The notes under the pieces: model-generated
Databases searched by the model: none
Told to the model about the DNA's origin: nothing
What the model saw: the letters and a program-made list of their open reading frames with translations, nothing else
Shown here: piece by piece, positions 1-9,894 of the stretch
Layout: every line of letters begins with the position of its first letter
Position numbering within the stretch: position 1 is the stretch's first letter
DNA from: JBDZVM01 sp040255675
GTDB taxonomy: Bacteria > Actinomycetota > Actinomycetes > Acidothermales > Acidothermaceae
Assembly (NCBI GenBank): GCA_040255675.1
Contig: JBDZVM010000023.1
Coordinates: 1 to 62,480, forward strand
Length of the DNA: 62,480 bases
Direction: 5' to 3'
Made by a program: the position numbers and the translations under genes

Positions 1-1796
1 CCGAAAGCCTCGACGCCGACGGTAATCCGGTCAGGTCTGTCGACTTCGACCTGCTGCGGCAGGAACTCTCGGATCACATCGTCGAAGGACCGCAGGAACG
101 GTACCGCCTCGATTGGCCCGGCAAGCGCGCGGCGCTGTTCTCTGCCAACGCGCCCATCGCGAAGACACTGAGACCGGTACGCGAAGAGTCGGTCGACTTC
201 GATTCTACCCAGAATTTGTTTATCGAGGGTGACAACCTGGACGCTTTGAAGCTGCTGCAGGAGTCGTACCTTGGCAAGGTTAAACTTATTTACATTGACC
301 CGCCTTATAACACGGGAAAAGATTTTGTTTACCGCGACGATTTTGTGAGGACAGCAGCCGAGTACCTTAGCAAGTCGGGTCAGGTGGACGACTATGGTGC
401 AAGGTTAGTCGCAAACTCCGAATCGAACGGCCGCTTCCACTCCGACTGGCTGACGATGATGTACCCGCGCCTCAAGCTAGCTCGGAACCTCCTGGCCGAT
501 GACGGAATCATCTTTATCTCGATTGATGACCACGAGGTAAACAATCTCGTCAAGCTCTGTGGCGAGGTATTTGGCGAGGCCAACCACGTAGCTACGTTTG
601 TTTGGAAGAGCAAGAGTGGTGGTGCCAACGATAGCGGTGCTGTCGCTGTCGACCACGAGTACATTGTCTGTTTCGCACGGATTGTCGGGGCCTCGCCGAT
701 CGGACTCGATCCCGATGGTGAGGCGACGACGTCGTACAGCCAGCAAGACGACCATGGGCGGTATGCACTGGAACGGCTTGATAAACAGAATCTCCAGTAT
801 TCAAGATCGCTCGATTACGAGTTCGTTGGGCCGGATGGCGTCGTTTACAGACTTAGCCATAGGGACCCCGGGCGTCCGAATGCGATATGGCGCTGGTCAC
901 GTGAGCGGGTCGAGCGCGAGATGAATCAGCTTGTGTTCAAGGACGGACATGTATACACCAAGAACTACGAGAAGGAGGGAGTGAAGCCGCGTTCATTGTT
1001 CGTAGACGAACGTTTCGGGAGAACGCGCACCGGTAGCACGGAGTTGCGGGATCTGATTGCGGGCGGGGTCTTCGACAATCCGAAGCCGACGAAGCTGATC
1101 GAAGCCATACTCAATATTGCGACGCGCGAGGATTCCATTGTGCTGGACTTCTTCGCTGGTTCCGGAACGACTTCACATGCGGTGATGAATTTGAACGCGC
1201 GCCGAGGAGGCTATCGGAAGTGGATTACAGTGCAACTCCCCGAGGAGACTGCCGACGGCTCTCCTGCATTCGAGGCCGGCTTTGGTTCGATCCCGCAGGT
1301 TTCGCGCGAGCGTATCCGACGAGCTGGAATAAAGATCGCGGAGGAAGCGGGCTTGGCGGGTTCCCTTTTAGATACGGGATTTCGCACGCTGAAGATTGAC
1401 ACAACCAGCATGGCGGACGTGTTGCGCACCCCAGACGAGACTGCACAGGAGGCACTTTCGGGATTCGAGGATAGCGTCAAGTCCGGCCGCACGGGAGAAG
1501 ACTTGTTGTTTCAGGTCTTGCTTGATTGGGGTCTTGAGCTGAGCCTGCCGATCAGTGTGGAACACATCGAGGGACGCGAGGTCTACTTTGTCGACGGAGG
1601 TTTGGCGCTCATCGCCTGCTTCGAACCGGAGGTGACCATAGAACTCGTAAAAGCCTTAGCGCTTCGAGCAGCCGAGCAGCCAGAAGGTGGACGCGTCGTG
1701 TTCCGCGATTCCGCGTTCGCATCCGATGCGGCTCGCATAAACGCCGAGCAAATCTTTCGCGAGCTTTCGCCCGCAACAGAACTAAAGGCGATCTGA
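1..1796 (+). CDS. mod: Type III restriction-modification methyltransferase (Mod), 5' end cut by window
   Basis: Site-specific adenine-N6 DNA methyltransferase, the modification and target-recognition subunit of a type III system. The reading frame is open from base 3, so the first ATG inside the window (216) is internal and the true start lies upstream; 597 residues are visible. The catalytic motif IV DPPY (in YIDPPYNTGKDF, about base 291) comes before the AdoMet-binding motif LDFFAGSGTT (about base 1144), the beta-class order typical of type III Mod. The segment between them is expected to hold the target-recognition domain. The next gene starts 8 bp downstream and res follows it, so the three probably form one operon. 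The family assignment is firm; the recognition sequence cannot be predicted. Confidence 0.95.
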   Translation, partial: ESLDADGNPVRSVDFDLLRQELSDHIVEGPQERYRLDWPGKRAALFSANAPIAKTLRPVREESVDFDSTQNLFIEGDNLDALKLLQESYLGKVKLIYIDPPYNTGKDFVYRDDFVRTAAEYLSKSGQVDDYGARLVANSESNGRFHSDWLTMMYPRLKLARNLLADDGIIFISIDDHEVNNLVKLCGEVFGEANHVATFVWKSKSGGANDSGAVAVDHEYIVCFARIVGASPIGLDPDGEATTSYSQQDDHGRYALERLDKQNLQYSRSLDYEFVGPDGVVYRLSHRDPGRPNAIWRWSRERVEREMNQLVFKDGHVYTKNYEKEGVKPRSLFVDERFGRTRTGSTELRDLIAGGVFDNPKPTKLIEAILNIATREDSIVLDFFAGSGTTSHAVMNLNARRGGYRKWITVQLPEETADGSPAFEAGFGSIPQVSRERIRRAGIKIAEEAGLAGSLLDTGFRTLKIDTTSMADVLRTPDETAQEALSGFEDSVKSGRTGEDLLFQVLLDWGLELSLPISVEHIEGREVYFVDGGLALIACFEPEVTIELVKALALRAAEQPEGGRVVFRDSAFASDAARINAEQIFRELSPATELKAI

Positions 1797-1804
1797 TCCG
1801 GCAT

Positions 1805-3469
1805 ATGTCCGTGATGACAAAAGAACTCACCACCCCCCTCGACCGCCTGATCGCGGGCTGGGACGACGAAGTCGTCGAGTTCAACGAAGCAGGAGACGGC
1901 TTTTCGACGTCCGAGATCCGTAAATATATTTCGGCCCTCTTCAGCGAGGCGAACCTGCGTGGCACGAGCTCCGCTCGGCTTGTCTTCGGGGAGAACAACA
2001 AGACGCCACACGTTGTCGGCACGGGGTACCGCCCCGAGCTAGGATCCTTGCAGAGCCTCATAGTGCAGATCGCTGAAGGAGCGGAACCTCGACGGGTCTT
2101 CTGCAACATTCACGGGGTCGCCGACCTCGACGGTTGCGTCGTCCGTATGGGGGTTCCACCTGCGCCACGTGGCATCCCGATCGCCTGGAACGGCCATTAC
2201 TACGCGCGCGCCGGCGAAAGCGTGGTGCCGCTTGCGCTCGACAAGCTCGACGAGATTCGCGGCCAAACCCTCGCGCACGACTGGACCGCTGTCGTCGTCC
2301 CCGAGGCGACACTCGCCGACCTCGACCAGGTCGCCATCGCGCGCGCTCGCCAGGGATTTGTTGAGCGCCATGGTTCGCGCATCCCGGCAGCCGACATCAC
2401 CGCTTGGGACGATGCCACCTTCTTAGCTCGCGCGAAACTCACGAGGAATGGCAGCATCACCCGTGCCGCGCTGCTTCTGCTCGGCTCCGACGACTCCCGT
2501 CACCTGCTTAACCCGCATCTCGCTCAGCTCACCTGGAACCTGCGGGGCGAAGAGCAGGCTTACGAACACTTCCACCTGCCGTTCCTGCTGACGGCAACAG
2601 CACTGTCGAAGCGGATCCGCAACGTCCAGGTGCGGCTGCTTCCCCCAGATGAGCTGATCTACCGCGAAATCAGCAAGTACGACGAGCGCAGCATTTTGGA
2701 AGCTATCTACAACTGCATCGCGCATCAGGAGTATCGCGCGAACTCCCGGATCATCGTCACCGAGTACGTCGACCGGCTCGAGTTCATCAGTGTCGGTGAG
2801 TTCTACGACGGCGCCCCCGACGAGTACGCGCTGGAGGGCCGTATGCCGCGCGGCTATCGCAACCCGTTCCTGGTCGAGGCGATGACGCAACTGAACCTGA
2901 TCGATCAGATGGGTTACGGCATCCATCGCATGGTGCAAGACCAGGTGCGGCGGTTCCTGCCGTTGCCCGATTACGACCTCGCGACTCCCGGCGAGGTGAA
3001 GCTAACGATCCCCGGAGCGGTGATCGACGAGGCCTACTCACAGCTCCTAATGGTGCGCACTGATCTGCCGTTCGGCGACGTCTTCGCACTTGATCGCGTG
3101 CAGAAGAAGCTTCCGATCGCCGACGATGCGGTACAGCGGCTCCGGCGCGCGAAGCTCATCGAGGGCCGGAAACCACACTTACATGTCAGCGCTGCCGTCG
3201 CCGCTGCGACTGGGGGCAAGGCCGATTACATCCGGACCCGAGCGCTTGATAACAAACACTACGAGAAGTTGGTCATCGAGTATCTGACGAGTTTTGGCAC
3301 GGCGAGCCGGGCAGAGATCGATTCCTTCCTGGTGGACAAGCTCAGTGATGCGCTCGACGGCGAAGAGAAGTACCGCCAGGTGAGCCTCCTGCTAACCCGA
3401 CTCCGGCGTGGTCGGAAGATCGAGAACGTGGGCTCGCGCAAGCTGCCAGTCTGGCGGCTGACGCGATGA
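1805..3469 (+). CDS. AlbA_2 (Schlafen-like) domain / GHKL-like ATP-binding protein
   Basis: A 554-residue protein of the family often annotated as ATP-binding or RecG-like regulator. The N-terminal 150 residues resemble the AlbA_2 (Schlafen-type) domain: VVEFNEA near the start, then SALFSEANLRG, LVFGENN and VVGTGYR. The C-terminal half has a GHKL-like ATP-binding region with the N-box EAIYNCIAHQEY and the glycine-rich NLIDQMGYGIHRM, followed by winged-helix-like sequence. It sits between mod and res, 8 bp after mod, so it is probably co-expressed with the restriction system. The role in the locus is inferred only: regulator, abortive-infection module or accessory defence factor. The domain assignments come from recognised motifs, not a profile search. 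Confidence 0.82.
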   Translation: MSVMTKELTTPLDRLIAGWDDEVVEFNEAGDGFSTSEIRKYISALFSEANLRGTSSARLVFGENNKTPHVVGTGYRPELGSLQSLIVQIAEGAEPRRVFCNIHGVADLDGCVVRMGVPPAPRGIPIAWNGHYYARAGESVVPLALDKLDEIRGQTLAHDWTAVVVPEATLADLDQVAIARARQGFVERHGSRIPAADITAWDDATFLARAKLTRNGSITRAALLLLGSDDSRHLLNPHLAQLTWNLRGEEQAYEHFHLPFLLTATALSKRIRNVQVRLLPPDELIYREISKYDERSILEAIYNCIAHQEYRANSRIIVTEYVDRLEFISVGEFYDGAPDEYALEGRMPRGYRNPFLVEAMTQLNLIDQMGYGIHRMVQDQVRRFLPLPDYDLATPGEVKLTIPGAVIDEAYSQLLMVRTDLPFGDVFALDRVQKKLPIADDAVQRLRRAKLIEGRKPHLHVSAAVAAATGGKADYIRTRALDNKHYEKLVIEYLTSFGTASRAEIDSFLVDKLSDALDGEEKYRQVSLLLTRLRRGRKIENVGSRKLPVWRLTR

Positions 3470-3608
3470 GCGCAGAAAAGAATGCAAGACAGATCGGGCC
3501 GCAGCTGGGTCCGGCATCGGCCAGCGATGCCTCTGAACTGCGGCGATGCCTTTTCTGCGCGACGACGATGCAGAAGAGATGCAGAAGAAGACCAGGAGAC
3601 GGCCTCCG

Positions 3609-6600
3609 ATGAAGATCCAGTTTAAGGTTCAGCAGTATCAGACCGAGGCGGTCGACGCCGTCGTCGACGTCTTCGCCGGCCAACCGAAGCACAACGGCGT
3701 GTCATATTTGATCGACCCCGGCCGCGGCGGCAAAGCCGGCATGGAGGCGGCCGCCTTCGCCGAGTCGGGCCTGCGAAACGCCGAAATCGCCTTGAGCCCG
3801 GCGCAATTATTAGCCAACGTGCGCGAGGTCCAACGCTCGCGCGACCTGCCGCTTTCGCGCGAGTTGACACAAAGCGTGGCGGCGCCCGCGGCGCCCAACC
3901 TCGACATTGAGATGGAGACGGGCACCGGCAAGACCTACGTCTACATCAAGACAATCATGGAGCTCCACAAGCGTTACGGCTGGTCGAAGTTCATCGTCGT
4001 CGTGCCGTCGATCGCGATCCGCGAAGGTGTTAAGAAATCGTTCGATATCACCGCCGAGCACTTCCAGCAGATCTACGGCACCAAACCTCGCGTGTTCGTC
4101 TACAACTCCACCCAGCTTCACGAGGTGCAGCGGTTCAGCTCCGACGCCGGTGTGCAAGTGATGATTATTAACATCCAGGCGTTCAACGCGACCGGCAAAG
4201 ATCAGCGGCGCATCTACGACGTGCTCGACGACTTTCAATCGCGTAAGCCCATCGACGTGATCAAAGCGAACCGGCCAATCGTCATCATCGACGAGCCGCA
4301 GAAAATCGGCGCCGCCAAGTCGCTGAAGGCGCTCGCCGAATTCGAAGCCCTCATGGTGCTGCGGTACTCGGCCACCCACAAAGACGAACACACCAAGGTG
4401 CATCGCCTCGATGCCCTCGACGCTTACAACCAGAAACTAGTCAAGAAAATCGCCGTTCGCGGCATCACCGTGAAGGGCCTCGCAGGCTCGACCGCCTACC
4501 TCTACCTCGACGCCATCGAAATCGCCAAAGGCGCCAAGCCGCGAGCGCGCGTTGAGATCGAAGTGCAGACGAAGGGCGGGCCCATCAAACGGCAGGTGAA
4601 ACGCCTCGACGTCGGAGCACACCTACACGATATTTCAGGCGGTATCGAAGCATACAAAGGGTTGTTCGTCACCGAGATCGACGCCAACCGAGACGTCATC
4701 GAACTCAGCAACGGGGACGTCGTCGTCGCGGGCCAGCTCGCCGACCGCGACGTCACCGAAGAAACCAAGCGTCGCATTCAGATCCGCGAAGTGATTCGCG
4801 CACACCTTGACAAAGAGCGTGAACTCTTCGCGCAAGGCGTCAAAGTGCTCTCGCTGTTCTTCATCGACGAGGTCGCCAAATACCGTGACTACGACCGCGA
4901 AGACACACTTGGCGACTACGCCCGAGTATTCGAGGAGGAATACACACGTATCGTTGAAGAGTTCCTTGGCGAGCTGGAGTACGACGACGTGACGGCTTAC
5001 CACCAATACCTGCGCCGCGACCCAGCTCGGTCAGTGCACCAAGGCTACTTCTCGATCGACAAGAAGACTATGCATCAGGTCGATCCTTCGGTCGTACGTC
5101 GCGGGGAGGAAGCCGGGCAATCCACTGACGTCGACGCATACGACCTGATCCTCAAAGACAAGGAGCGCTTGCTGTCGTTCGACGAGCCGGTGCGCTTCAT
5201 CTTCTCCCACTCCGCCCTGCGCGAAGGCTGGGACAATCCCAACGTGTTTGTCATGGGCATGCTCAAGAAGAGCGACAGCACCATCTCGCGGCGCCAAGAA
5301 ATCGGGCGAGGTTTGCGCCTTAGCGTCGATCAGCACGGTGAGCGCATGGACAACCCTGCCACGGTGCATCAAATCAACGAGCTGACTGTCGTCACCGACG
5401 AGTCGTACACCGACTTCGTTGCCGGGTTACAGAAGGAGCTTGACGCCGCCCTATCGGATCGCCCGCGCAAAGCAAGTGCCGCCTTCTTCACCGGCAAGCC
5501 GGTCTTCGACGCCGCGGGAGGCGTCGTCCACGAAATCACTGCCGACCAAGCGAAACAGCTGCAATATTGGCTCACCGTCAACGGGTTCATCGACTACGAG
5601 CAGCAGCTCACCGACAAGTGGCGAGACCGGGCAAGCCTGCCAGAGATACCCGCTCTCCCGGCCGGGCTTCAGCCGTACTACTACCAGGTGGCGCAGCTCA
5701 TCGACTCCCTTGAGCTCGGCGTGCCCGTGCCGGTCGACGACCGCAAGCCGAAGAAGATACCGCTCAACGAAGCCAACTTTGCCAGGCGCGAGTTTCAGGC
5801 GCTCTGGTCGCGCATCAACCACAAGGGCGTTTATCAGGTCGAGTTCGATTCCGCTGAACTCGTCGCCAAATGCATTCGAGCGCTCGATGAGCATCTGCAG
5901 GTGGCCGCGATGCAGTACGTCGTGCAGATAGGGCGCCAGCGCGAGTCACTCGAGGTCGACGACGTCGCTAACGGCGAGGCGTTCGACGTCGAGCACACAG
6001 CCACCCACACTGAGGCAACCACGGCTAGCTCGCAAGTGCCATACGATTTGCTTGGCGAGATCACTGAAAAGACGCAGCTCACGCGGCGAACCGTCGCGGC
6101 GATCCTTCGCGGCGTCGCGCCGGCAACATTCGCGAGGTTCCGGCTCAACCCTGAGCAGTTCATCACCGAAGCCGCACGGCTCGTCAACGAGCAGAAAGCC
6201 ACGGTCATCGTTGAGCACCTCACCTACGACACGGTCGAAGACCGCTTCGAGACGGCGATCTTCACCGAGAACCAGACGAAACAAGACTTCACGCATGCCG
6301 GCGCCAAGCTGAAAAAACATATCTATGACTACGTGGTCACCGACTCGAAAAACGAGCGGGCGTTCGTCACCAACCTCGACACTAGCGACGAGGTCGCCGT
6401 CTACGCGAAGCTCCCCCGAGGCTTCTTCATCCCGACGCCAATCGGCGACTACAACCCCGACTGGGCGATCGCTTTCACCGAGGGAGCCGTCAAGCACATT
6501 TACTTCGTCGCGGAGACAAAGGGCTCCATGTCGACGTTGCAGTTGCGAGGCATCGAAGAGCAGAAGATCGAGTGCGCCCGGAAGTTCTTCGCCGCACTCA

Positions 6601-6677
6601 GCGAGAAGCAAGATCACGCTGTCAGGTACGACGTGGTGAGCGACTATTCGGAACTCATGCAGATCGTCGCTGGCTAG
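3609..6677 (+). CDS. res: Type III restriction endonuclease subunit (Res)
   Basis: ATP-dependent translocase and nuclease subunit, 1022 residues from the ATG at 3609. That start was chosen over an upstream ATG at 3546 because it has an AGGAG 10 nt upstream and gives MKIQFKVQQYQ, the usual N-terminus of the family. SF2 helicase motifs are visible: Walker A METGTGKT (102-109), Walker B IIDEPQ (D228) and RQEIGRGLR (motif VI). The C-terminal nuclease PD-(D/E)xK signature is intact: P950-D951, then E969-T-K971. Works as a complex with Mod. A 139-bp spacer separates it from the AlbA_2 gene, possibly with its own promoter. All key residues are present, so the enzyme looks functional. Confidence 0.95.
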   Translation: MKIQFKVQQYQTEAVDAVVDVFAGQPKHNGVSYLIDPGRGGKAGMEAAAFAESGLRNAEIALSPAQLLANVREVQRSRDLPLSRELTQSVAAPAAPNLDIEMETGTGKTYVYIKTIMELHKRYGWSKFIVVVPSIAIREGVKKSFDITAEHFQQIYGTKPRVFVYNSTQLHEVQRFSSDAGVQVMIINIQAFNATGKDQRRIYDVLDDFQSRKPIDVIKANRPIVIIDEPQKIGAAKSLKALAEFEALMVLRYSATHKDEHTKVHRLDALDAYNQKLVKKIAVRGITVKGLAGSTAYLYLDAIEIAKGAKPRARVEIEVQTKGGPIKRQVKRLDVGAHLHDISGGIEAYKGLFVTEIDANRDVIELSNGDVVVAGQLADRDVTEETKRRIQIREVIRAHLDKERELFAQGVKVLSLFFIDEVAKYRDYDREDTLGDYARVFEEEYTRIVEEFLGELEYDDVTAYHQYLRRDPARSVHQGYFSIDKKTMHQVDPSVVRRGEEAGQSTDVDAYDLILKDKERLLSFDEPVRFIFSHSALREGWDNPNVFVMGMLKKSDSTISRRQEIGRGLRLSVDQHGERMDNPATVHQINELTVVTDESYTDFVAGLQKELDAALSDRPRKASAAFFTGKPVFDAAGGVVHEITADQAKQLQYWLTVNGFIDYEQQLTDKWRDRASLPEIPALPAGLQPYYYQVAQLIDSLELGVPVPVDDRKPKKIPLNEANFARREFQALWSRINHKGVYQVEFDSAELVAKCIRALDEHLQVAAMQYVVQIGRQRESLEVDDVANGEAFDVEHTATHTEATTASSQVPYDLLGEITEKTQLTRRTVAAILRGVAPATFARFRLNPEQFITEAARLVNEQKATVIVEHLTYDTVEDRFETAIFTENQTKQDFTHAGAKLKKHIYDYVVTDSKNERAFVTNLDTSDEVAVYAKLPRGFFIPTPIGDYNPDWAIAFTEGAVKHIYFVAETKGSMSTLQLRGIEEQKIECARKFFAALSEKQDHAVRYDVVSDYSELMQIVAG

Positions 6678-6701
6678 GCACAGTACGATTTTGAACTGAC
6701 G

Positions 6702-7901
6702 ATGGACGATGCATACGAACTGATCGTGGTCGGCGGCGGTATCGTCGGCCTCGCTACCGCATGGCAGCTGTCGCGCCGGCACGCCGAACTGCGGCTCGCC
6801 CTCGTCGAAGCCGAGCCGCAACTCGGCATGCACCAAACGAGCCATAACTCGGGCGTCGTGCATGCGGGCGTGTACTACAGGGCCGGTTCGCTCAAAGCGA
6901 CGCTTTGCCGGCGAGGCAAGGAGCTTCTCGAAACGTATTGCGCCGAGCGCGAGATCCCCCTCCTGCGTAACGGCAAGATCGTGGTAGCCACCCGCGACGA
7001 TGAACTAGACGCGCTTTCGGCGCTGTACGACCGTGCCGCCGCGAACGGCGTCGAGGGAATTCGTCGCCTAACGCCGAGCGAGATTCCGCGCGTGGAGCCG
7101 TTGGTGCGTGGCGTCGCCGCGATTCACTCGCCCACAACCGGCGTGGTCGACTTCACGCTGGTAGCCAAGAGCCTCGCGCGTGAGCTCACCGAATCGGGCG
7201 TGCACATCCGCACGTCGTGGCGCGTCGACCGTTTCCGCCAGGACGGCAGCCGGGTTTACCTGACGGGGCCCGGCGAAGAAGTCTTGTCGGCGCGGTCCGT
7301 TGTCGCGTGCGCCGGCCTGCAAGCCGACCGACTCGCCGGAAACGCCGCCGATGGTGTGCGCATCGTGCCGTTTCGTGGCGGATGGTTCGCCCTCGACAAC
7401 GAGTTCGCGTCAGGCATCAAAGGAAGTGTGTACCCGGTGCCCGACCCCAGGTTGCCGTTCCTCGGCGTGCACCTGACTCGCCGCATCGACGGCCAGGTTT
7501 GGGCCGGCCCCAACGCGTTTCTCGCATTGAGCCGATCCGACTACAAGCGCTGGCGTTTCAGGGCCGCCGACGCGGTGTCGGCGCTCGGTTACCCCGGGCT
7601 TTGGGCGTTCGGCGCGAGGCATCTGTCAGCCGCGTATACCGAACTACGTCACGACGTGTCGCGCAAGGCATACGCGAAAGAGCTCGCCCGATACATTCCG
7701 GACGTTGGTAAAGAGAACTTGGCACGCGGCCCGATCGGCATCAGAGCGCAAGCAATGACCCGTCGTGGCGAATTGCTCGACGACTTTACGATTCGGCGTG
7801 ACCAGCGGATACTTCACGTGCTCAATGCGCCTTCGCCCGCGGCGACGTCGTCGCTGGCTATCGGCGACCACCTCGCGGACGTCGTCGACGGAATCGACTA
7901 A
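6702..7901 (+). CDS. lhgO: L-2-hydroxyglutarate oxidase
   Basis: FAD-dependent oxidoreductase of the DAO family, 399 residues, close in sequence to LhgO, which oxidises L-2-hydroxyglutarate to 2-oxoglutarate and passes electrons to the respiratory chain. The N-terminal dinucleotide-binding motif VVGGGIVGLATAW is at residues 9-21. The family blocks HNSGVVHAGVYY, which contacts FAD, and SPTTGVVDF follow. The length matches the family. It lies 24 bp after res on the same strand but is functionally unrelated, so it marks the end of the restriction locus. A possible -10 (TACGAT, 6684) precedes it and no ribosome-binding site is evident. Confidence 0.88.
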   Translation: MDDAYELIVVGGGIVGLATAWQLSRRHAELRLALVEAEPQLGMHQTSHNSGVVHAGVYYRAGSLKATLCRRGKELLETYCAEREIPLLRNGKIVVATRDDELDALSALYDRAAANGVEGIRRLTPSEIPRVEPLVRGVAAIHSPTTGVVDFTLVAKSLARELTESGVHIRTSWRVDRFRQDGSRVYLTGPGEEVLSARSVVACAGLQADRLAGNAADGVRIVPFRGGWFALDNEFASGIKGSVYPVPDPRLPFLGVHLTRRIDGQVWAGPNAFLALSRSDYKRWRFRAADAVSALGYPGLWAFGARHLSAAYTELRHDVSRKAYAKELARYIPDVGKENLARGPIGIRAQAMTRRGELLDDFTIRRDQRILHVLNAPSPAATSSLAIGDHLADVVDGID

Positions 7902-7908
7902 GTCGTCG

Positions 7909-9144
7909 TCACGACGTCGGCATGCGCGGGCTGCGCCAGTTCACCGTGATGCTGGCGCCGCCTAGTTGCGAATCAGCGATCGTCCAGTGTCCGTGCGTGC
8001 TACGGACGACGGCGTCGGCGATGGCGAGCCCTAAGCCAGCGCCCTCGCCAGAAGATTCCGCCAAGCGGTGGAATCGGTCGAAGAGCCGGGCGCGCTCTTC
8101 TCGCGGGATGCCAGGCCCGTCGTCGTCCACCGTCAACGCGACGCGACCGTCGGTCGACGAAACTCGAACCATGATGCGACCAGGCGAAGATGCGTAACGG
8201 ATCGCGTTGTCGAGCAGTACGCCGATGAGCCGGTCGATCCATTCCGGCGGAGCCGCGATGAGCGAGGGTTCGCCGGCAGGAGTCGAGAGGTCGAGCTTGA
8301 CATCCCGGGCGCGCAAGACGGCGTCGAACCGGTCAGCGCACAGTTGCGCGATCGTGGCTACGTCGACGAACTCGGCGTGCGGCGGCGGAGGTTCGGAATC
8401 GAATCGGGCCAACCACAGCAAATCTTCGACGATTCTGCGCAGCCGATGCGTTTCCCCTGAAATTCGTTCTAGTGATTGCCGATAGCCTTCGGCGCTGCGA
8501 TTCGCGTTGAGCGCGAGGCCGACTTCCGCCTCGATCACGGTAAGCGGCGTGCGTAGCTCGTGTGACGCGTCACCCGTGAATTCGAGCTGTTTCACGCGGG
8601 CTTGCTCGATCGGCTTCGACGCTTGGCGGCCGATGAGAAAGGCGCTGCCGAAAACGCCCGCGACGACGAGCGGTGAAACGAGAAGCGCGTCGACCAGAAT
8701 CAGGTTCTTTACGTGGTGTTCTTGCGCGAGGCTTTCGGCCGCGACCAGCCGCGAACCGTCGTCCAGTGTCAAAGCATCGACCCTAAAGCCGCTGCCGCCA
8801 AAGGATTCTGCACGAGGGAATCGAACATCTCCGCGTAACAGTGGCGGCGGCAGCGGCGGTGCACCGGAACTGCTCCCCGCAAGCGCGCCGGCCGAGGAAA
8901 TGTGCCAAAGGTAAATGGGGGCGTCGTCCTCGTCACCGTCACGAGGATGCGCTGCCGACAACGTCGACAGGCTCTGCTGCGACACCGCGTCATGAAGTTG
9001 CGCGCTGAGCCGCGCATCGGTTTCGGAGACAAGACGATGCGAGACGAGAAGCAAGATGCCAGCCACGATCACGACGTAAAGGGCGACGGCCGCGCCGGTC
9101 GCGACGATCGCTACCCGAAATGCCGGGCCCAGCCGATGCTTCAC
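7909..9144 (-). CDS. Two-component sensor histidine kinase
   Basis: Membrane sensor kinase, 411 residues from a GTG at 9144 that overlaps the response-regulator stop by 4 bp (GTGA). This translational coupling is why the longer reading frame was rejected. Order: TM helix (about 10-35), extracytoplasmic sensor domain rich in Ser/Pro, TM helix near residue 155, HisKA with the phosphorylated histidine in DASHELRTPLT, and HATPase with N box LLDNAIRYA, DDDGPGIP and GAGLGLAIA. The domain set is that of OmpR/PhoB-type kinases. The signal is unknown. It ends 7 bp from lhgO, tail to tail. Confidence 0.92.
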   Translation of the reverse strand: MKHRLGPAFRVAIVATGAAVALYVVIVAGILLLVSHRLVSETDARLSAQLHDAVSQQSLSTLSAAHPRDGDEDDAPIYLWHISSAGALAGSSSGAPPLPPPLLRGDVRFPRAESFGGSGFRVDALTLDDGSRLVAAESLAQEHHVKNLILVDALLVSPLVVAGVFGSAFLIGRQASKPIEQARVKQLEFTGDASHELRTPLTVIEAEVGLALNANRSAEGYRQSLERISGETHRLRRIVEDLLWLARFDSEPPPPHAEFVDVATIAQLCADRFDAVLRARDVKLDLSTPAGEPSLIAAPPEWIDRLIGVLLDNAIRYASSPGRIMVRVSSTDGRVALTVDDDGPGIPREERARLFDRFHRLAESSGEGAGLGLAIADAVVRSTHGHWTIADSQLGGASITVNWRSPRMPTS

Positions 9145-9809
9145 GACGGTGTGATCCGATAGCCGACGCCGCGCACAGTCTCGACCTGCGCATGGGCGCC
9201 CGCCAATTTGGCACGAAGCCGCGCGAGATGGACGTCGATCGTGTTCGAGCTGATGCCGTAAGCCTCCGACGGCCACGCGTGAATCGCGATCGACTGGCGC
9301 GTGACGACGGCCGGCGTGCGTCGTAGCAGCAGTTCAAGAATTGCCCGCTCGGTGGCGGTGAGGACGACGGGCCGGTCGCCAACCGTCGTCTCGTACGACG
9401 CCGGGTCGAGCACGACGTCACCGCAACGCAACAGCGGATCGCGACTCGTCAAACGTCGACGCTGCAACGCGCGCAAACGCGCCAGCAGCTCGCTGAAATC
9501 GAACGGTTTCACTAGATAATCGTCGGCGCCCTGGTCGAGGCCGGCGACCCGATCGGCCGAGCGGTCGAGCGCCGTCAACATGAGCACCGGCGCGGATCCG
9601 CCGCGTGCGCGAAATTTCGCGAGCGCCTGAAAGCCGCTCAGTTTCGGCATTCTCCAGTCGAGCACCACAACCGCGTAGTCGTACGTGGAAAGGTAAGCCA
9701 GGGCAGTCTCACCGTCGCCGACCGCGTCGACGACGTAGCCGTTTTCTCGTAGCCCGCGGACGAGTACTTCGCGAAGCGCCGCGTCGTCCTCGGCGATCAA
9801 CAATCGCAC
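9141..9809 (-). CDS. OmpR/PhoB-family response regulator
   Basis: A 222-residue DNA-binding response regulator starting at GTG 9809, behind a strong GGGAGGGG-type ribosome-binding site. The receiver domain has the acidic pair in LLIAEDD, the phospho-acceptor in VVLDWRMP and the lysine in DDYLVKPF. The C-terminal winged helix ends in VRGVGYRITPS, the usual OmpR-family terminus. It is upstream of and coupled to the histidine kinase, its evident partner. The longer open frame (to 10283) has no family similarity before this GTG and runs antisense into the DoxX-Rieske gene, so it was not used. Confidence 0.93.
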   Translation of the reverse strand: MRLLIAEDDAALREVLVRGLRENGYVVDAVGDGETALAYLSTYDYAVVVLDWRMPKLSGFQALAKFRARGGSAPVLMLTALDRSADRVAGLDQGADDYLVKPFDFSELLARLRALQRRRLTSRDPLLRCGDVVLDPASYETTVGDRPVVLTATERAILELLLRRTPAVVTRQSIAIHAWPSEAYGISSNTIDVHLARLRAKLAGAHAQVETVRGVGYRITPS

Positions 9810-9894
9810 GCAAGACCCCTCCCGTGCACACCCTACAAAGAGCTGGCCCGAAAAGAGGCCGGACGGCAAGCCGGGCGCTCGTGCTCGTGAAGCG

